This document shows, piece by piece, positions 21,117 through 22,860 of a stretch of DNA of 22,860 bases. Each line of letters begins with the position of its first letter. Position 1 is the stretch's first letter. Origin of the DNA: a virus. The DNA lies in the IMG/VR virus record IMGVR_UViG_3300025435_000639, positions 1 through 22,860 of that record. One strand, 5' to 3'. The translations under genes and the position numbers were made by a program. The notes beneath the pieces are model-generated. The model worked only from the letters and a program-made list of their open reading frames with translations, did no database searches and was not told the origin of the DNA.

Positions 21117-21221
21117 TTACATATAAGTATTTACCGAAGTACAGTTTTCAAAATGCCAACGATTCATAGCATTTAACCCGCCTTCTTTATTAATAGCATT
21201 AGAGTAGTTGGATATCCCCAT
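21117..21221 (-). pseudogene. Decayed homing-endonuclease C-terminal fragment (34 codons)
   Basis: From ATG 21221 the frame ends at TAA 21117-21119 and contains NKEGGLNAMNRWHFENC. The stretch GG-x2-AM-x-RWHF-x-NC is typical of the second half of the zinc finger at the C-terminus of phage GIY-YIG and HNH endonucleases (compare RWHGKNC in the gene at 20097-20627). The first Cys pair is missing, there is no ribosome-binding site, and the in-frame sequence upstream is closed by TAG. It looks like the leftover of an endonuclease gene. Confidence 0.4.
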
Positions 21222-21241
21222 ATCGCGAACTACACTTTTAT

Positions 21242-21331
21242 TTATCTATAGATAACAGGTGCGTAAGGATTAAGTTTATAATCCTCATCACCGTGTTGTT
21301 CTGGAACCAATGGATATTGATTTTCATTCAT
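21242..21331 (-). CDS. Possible small ORF, 29 aa
   Basis: ATG 21331 opens a 29-residue frame with good codon use (MNENQYPLVPEQ, then DEDYKLNPYAPVIYR) and TAA at 21242-21244. It lies 8 nt after the stop of the asparagine-synthetase-like gene. No ribosome-binding site is seen and no family recognised. It may be a small protein or the truncated N-terminus of a gene disrupted by the element downstream. The rest of the interval up to 20991 holds the fragment, the folded element and the palindrome described separately. Confidence 0.35.
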   Translation of the reverse strand: MNENQYPLVPEQHGDEDYKLNPYAPVIYR

Positions 21332-21339
21332 ATTAATAT

Positions 21340-22434
21340 TTATTTAAAATCGTTGTTAGGTAGATAGTAGTCATCGATATTAACTTTTTGAACAATATTA
21401 AAATCAGAATCTATACCTTCAAATAACATACGCTGTAGGAACACAGTACGCAAACTAGGCTTTTTTAGCTTGGTATCGAAATAATTTTGATTTTTATCAA
21501 AATCAAATATTTCTATTTTAGCTTGTTTTTTATAGTCAATCCATCTTGTAATAGTTCTTGCTTCAACGGAATTAATACTCCAAAGCTGAAAGTCGGCTGA
21601 ATCATAAAAATGTTGTAAGTATGTATTGGTGAAATCTGCTGTTAAATTATGAATTAAGTTTGGCTCACATAATGCCAACAGTCTAAATTTTACTGCTTGC
21701 CATTTAAAACAAAAGTTCCACCACCAAAACCAATCAGAATTTTTTTCTATAGTTATTCCGTAAGTAGCAGCAGATTGGCATACTCCGTCGACTAATAGCA
21801 TAGTAACTTTGGGATTTTGTATGCGTTGATTCAAATACGAAAATATGATATCTTTAGACAAATTACTATTGTACGAATCTGCTTTTTCTAACATAAAGTT
21901 TTTTAACATATCGCTACCAAACAATTGGTCGTTATGTTCACCGGTTACTAATATGATACTTTTGTCAAATAACCAGGGAGTTGTTTCGCTGTTAATTATA
22001 GTCAGTTTCCCAGCAATATAGGTTCTAAAGAATTCTTGATTTTCTACTACACCATCGTAACTAGTTAATACTCTAATTCTTTCTTTAACTTCTGCTAGTG
22101 GAAAGTTTTCTAAAAAGCTAATTAACATTCTCGTACTATCTATGCCGCCGCTCCACATTATACCTAAAGGTTTTTGTAGTCGAATGCTAAGATCCCAAAG
22201 TTCAGCAGCTCGTTTGTTACAACAATCTCTGTAAGATAAAAAATTTGATGTTAATGGTGGTAACTCACTACCTGGATAGACCTTAGTGGAAATAGGTTGT
22301 TTAAATTGATTAGTTCTATCAACTAATCCAACAGTAAAATTAATTGCTTTGTATAATAGTTTCCAATCAGCTATGTCTGTTTGTGATTGATTAGGTTCTA
22401 TAGATATAGGATTAAAATAGTATAGAGATTTCAT
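21340..22434 (-). CDS. Stand-alone asparagine-synthetase-like PP-loop amidotransferase domain
   Basis: This 364-residue protein has the PP-loop pyrophosphatase motif SGGIDS at residues 95-100 and, further on, LVTGEHNDQLFGSDML (163-177), equivalent to the SGEGADELFGG segment of asparagine synthetase B. The enzyme class adenylates a carboxylate and couples it to an amine. The N-terminal glutaminase domain with its catalytic Cys2 is absent, so ammonia or a partner must supply nitrogen. QueC, also a PP-loop enzyme, is an alternative, but its Cys-rich zinc tail is missing. It overlaps the upstream gene by ATGA. Substrate unknown; a carboxyl-deazaguanine or a sugar acid is conceivable. Confidence 0.7.
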   Translation of the reverse strand: MKSLYYFNPISIEPNQSQTDIADWKLLYKAINFTVGLVDRTNQFKQPISTKVYPGSELPPLTSNFLSYRDCCNKRAAELWDLSIRLQKPLGIMWSGGIDSTRMLISFLENFPLAEVKERIRVLTSYDGVVENQEFFRTYIAGKLTIINSETTPWLFDKSIILVTGEHNDQLFGSDMLKNFMLEKADSYNSNLSKDIIFSYLNQRIQNPKVTMLLVDGVCQSAATYGITIEKNSDWFWWWNFCFKWQAVKFRLLALCEPNLIHNLTADFTNTYLQHFYDSADFQLWSINSVEARTITRWIDYKKQAKIEIFDFDKNQNYFDTKLKKPSLRTVFLQRMLFEGIDSDFNIVQKVNIDDYYLPNNDFK

Positions 22435-22860
22435 AATATAGCATTACCCCAAAATTCTATATACATTTGTGCTTTAACTTGATCCATATCTTCTTGAGTT
22501 ATTGCTTGATTAATTTTATCTTTAAATTTTTCAGCTAATGCCGTAATTCTAAATTTAGCTAAGTTTTCAGTTTCAATCTTTAATTTTAATTCATCAAATA
22601 CTTCAGCAACTGGCCGTTCACTGATACGAGCATACTCTGCTATCATAGGAGTAAAAATACCTTTATCGCTGTCGCATTGTTTTATTTCTGTTTCAGCTAC
22701 TGCGCTAAATGCTGGCCATTTTGTAGTGTCAACTCTAGCAAGAGCGTTAGAAGTATGTGAATCCCATACACTAAACAATATATGTCGTCTTTTTATAATT
22801 TCGCGATTTTTTAACCAATTTTCATTTACTTGAGATGGATCGACTGGCACTAAATTATAT
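22431..22860 (-). CDS. Unknown protein, probably partial at window edge
   Basis: The frame stays open to the right edge; an internal GTG at 22850 would give 139 residues but has no ribosome-binding site, so the true start is probably outside. The visible part is soluble and largely helical, with charged helices (KLKIETENLAKFRITALAEK, DQVKAQMYIEFWG). No domain is recognised. It ends in an ATGA overlap with the PP-loop gene, implying joint translation. Confidence 0.65.
   Translation of the reverse strand, partial: YNLVPVDPSQVNENWLKNREIIKRRHILFSVWDSHTSNALARVDTTKWPAFSAVAETEIKQCDSDKGIFTPMIAEYARISERPVAEVFDELKLKIETENLAKFRITALAEKFKDKINQAITQEDMDQVKAQMYIEFWGNAIL

Noticed and set aside
21335-21345. Late promoter AATAAATA before the 29-aa ORF
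   Set aside because: It is only about 5 nt from the start codon, so transcription would begin inside the ORF, and part of it is the stop of the previous gene.
1-22860. CRISPR arrays, insertion sequences, rRNA genes
   Set aside because: No regularly spaced repeats, transposase genes or rRNA-like sequence were seen on either strand.

Overview
The window reads as part of a low-GC, T4-like myovirus genome, most likely from a marine host. The anchors are a complete family-B DNA polymerase of the gp43 type (886 aa), a gp45-type sliding clamp (240 aa), a small DsbA-like DNA-binding protein, tightly overlapping genes (ATGA or TAATG junctions almost everywhere), and two free-standing HNH endonucleases of the kind that colonise T4-like phages. 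Every gene except one HNH endonuclease lies on the minus strand. The host cannot be fixed from the sequence; the sigma70-like promoters fit a proteobacterial or cyanobacterial host.

Layout, in order of increasing coordinate (transcription runs right to left). 1-472: a phosphoribosyltransferase cut by the window edge, with its own promoter. 512-5230: a six-gene sugar-nucleotide block (epimerase/decarboxylase, short UDP-glucose dehydrogenase, SDR, cupin isomerase, C-methyltransferase, GT-A glycosyltransferase). 5290-6058: MazG-like pyrophosphohydrolase and QueD. 6136-7361: an accessory stretch with small membrane ORFs, a 47-aa Cys/His protein, a copy of the folE 3' end, and an opposite-strand HNH gene. 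7344-8536: FolE and an unknown protein. 8579-16482: an almost gapless run of eleven genes from the sliding clamp through a DUF2061-nucleotidyltransferase fusion, DpdA, two oxidoreductases, several unknowns and a GT-B glycosyltransferase. 16539-20627: a methyltransferase-like protein, DNA polymerase and a second HNH endonuclease. 20704-22860: a DsbA-like protein, a 375-nt stretch with a structured GC-rich element and small ORFs, a stand-alone asparagine-synthetase-like PP-loop protein, and a partial unknown gene.

The main functional theme is 7-deazaguanine modification of phage DNA. FolE and QueD make the first pteridine-type intermediates from GTP. DpdA is a tRNA-guanine-transglycosylase relative that exchanges guanine in DNA for a 7-deazaguanine base. 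QueE and QueC are not visible and would have to lie outside the window or come from the host. dpdA sits in the same predicted transcript as the sliding clamp, so modification may be timed with replication. The sugar genes could decorate a surface or the modified base; the sequence does not decide between these.

The most unusual observations are: (1) a 33-bp direct repeat of the folE 3' end flanking a roughly 0.9-kb cassette with an antisense HNH gene, a footprint of homing; (2) a family of near-perfect sigma70-like promoters with exact 17-nt spacers, four of which carry a CCTAAATA-type element in the spacer; (3) palindromes flanking the -10 box of two of these promoters; (4) a decayed homing-endonuclease zinc-finger fragment next to a GC-rich folded element upstream of the dsbA-like gene.
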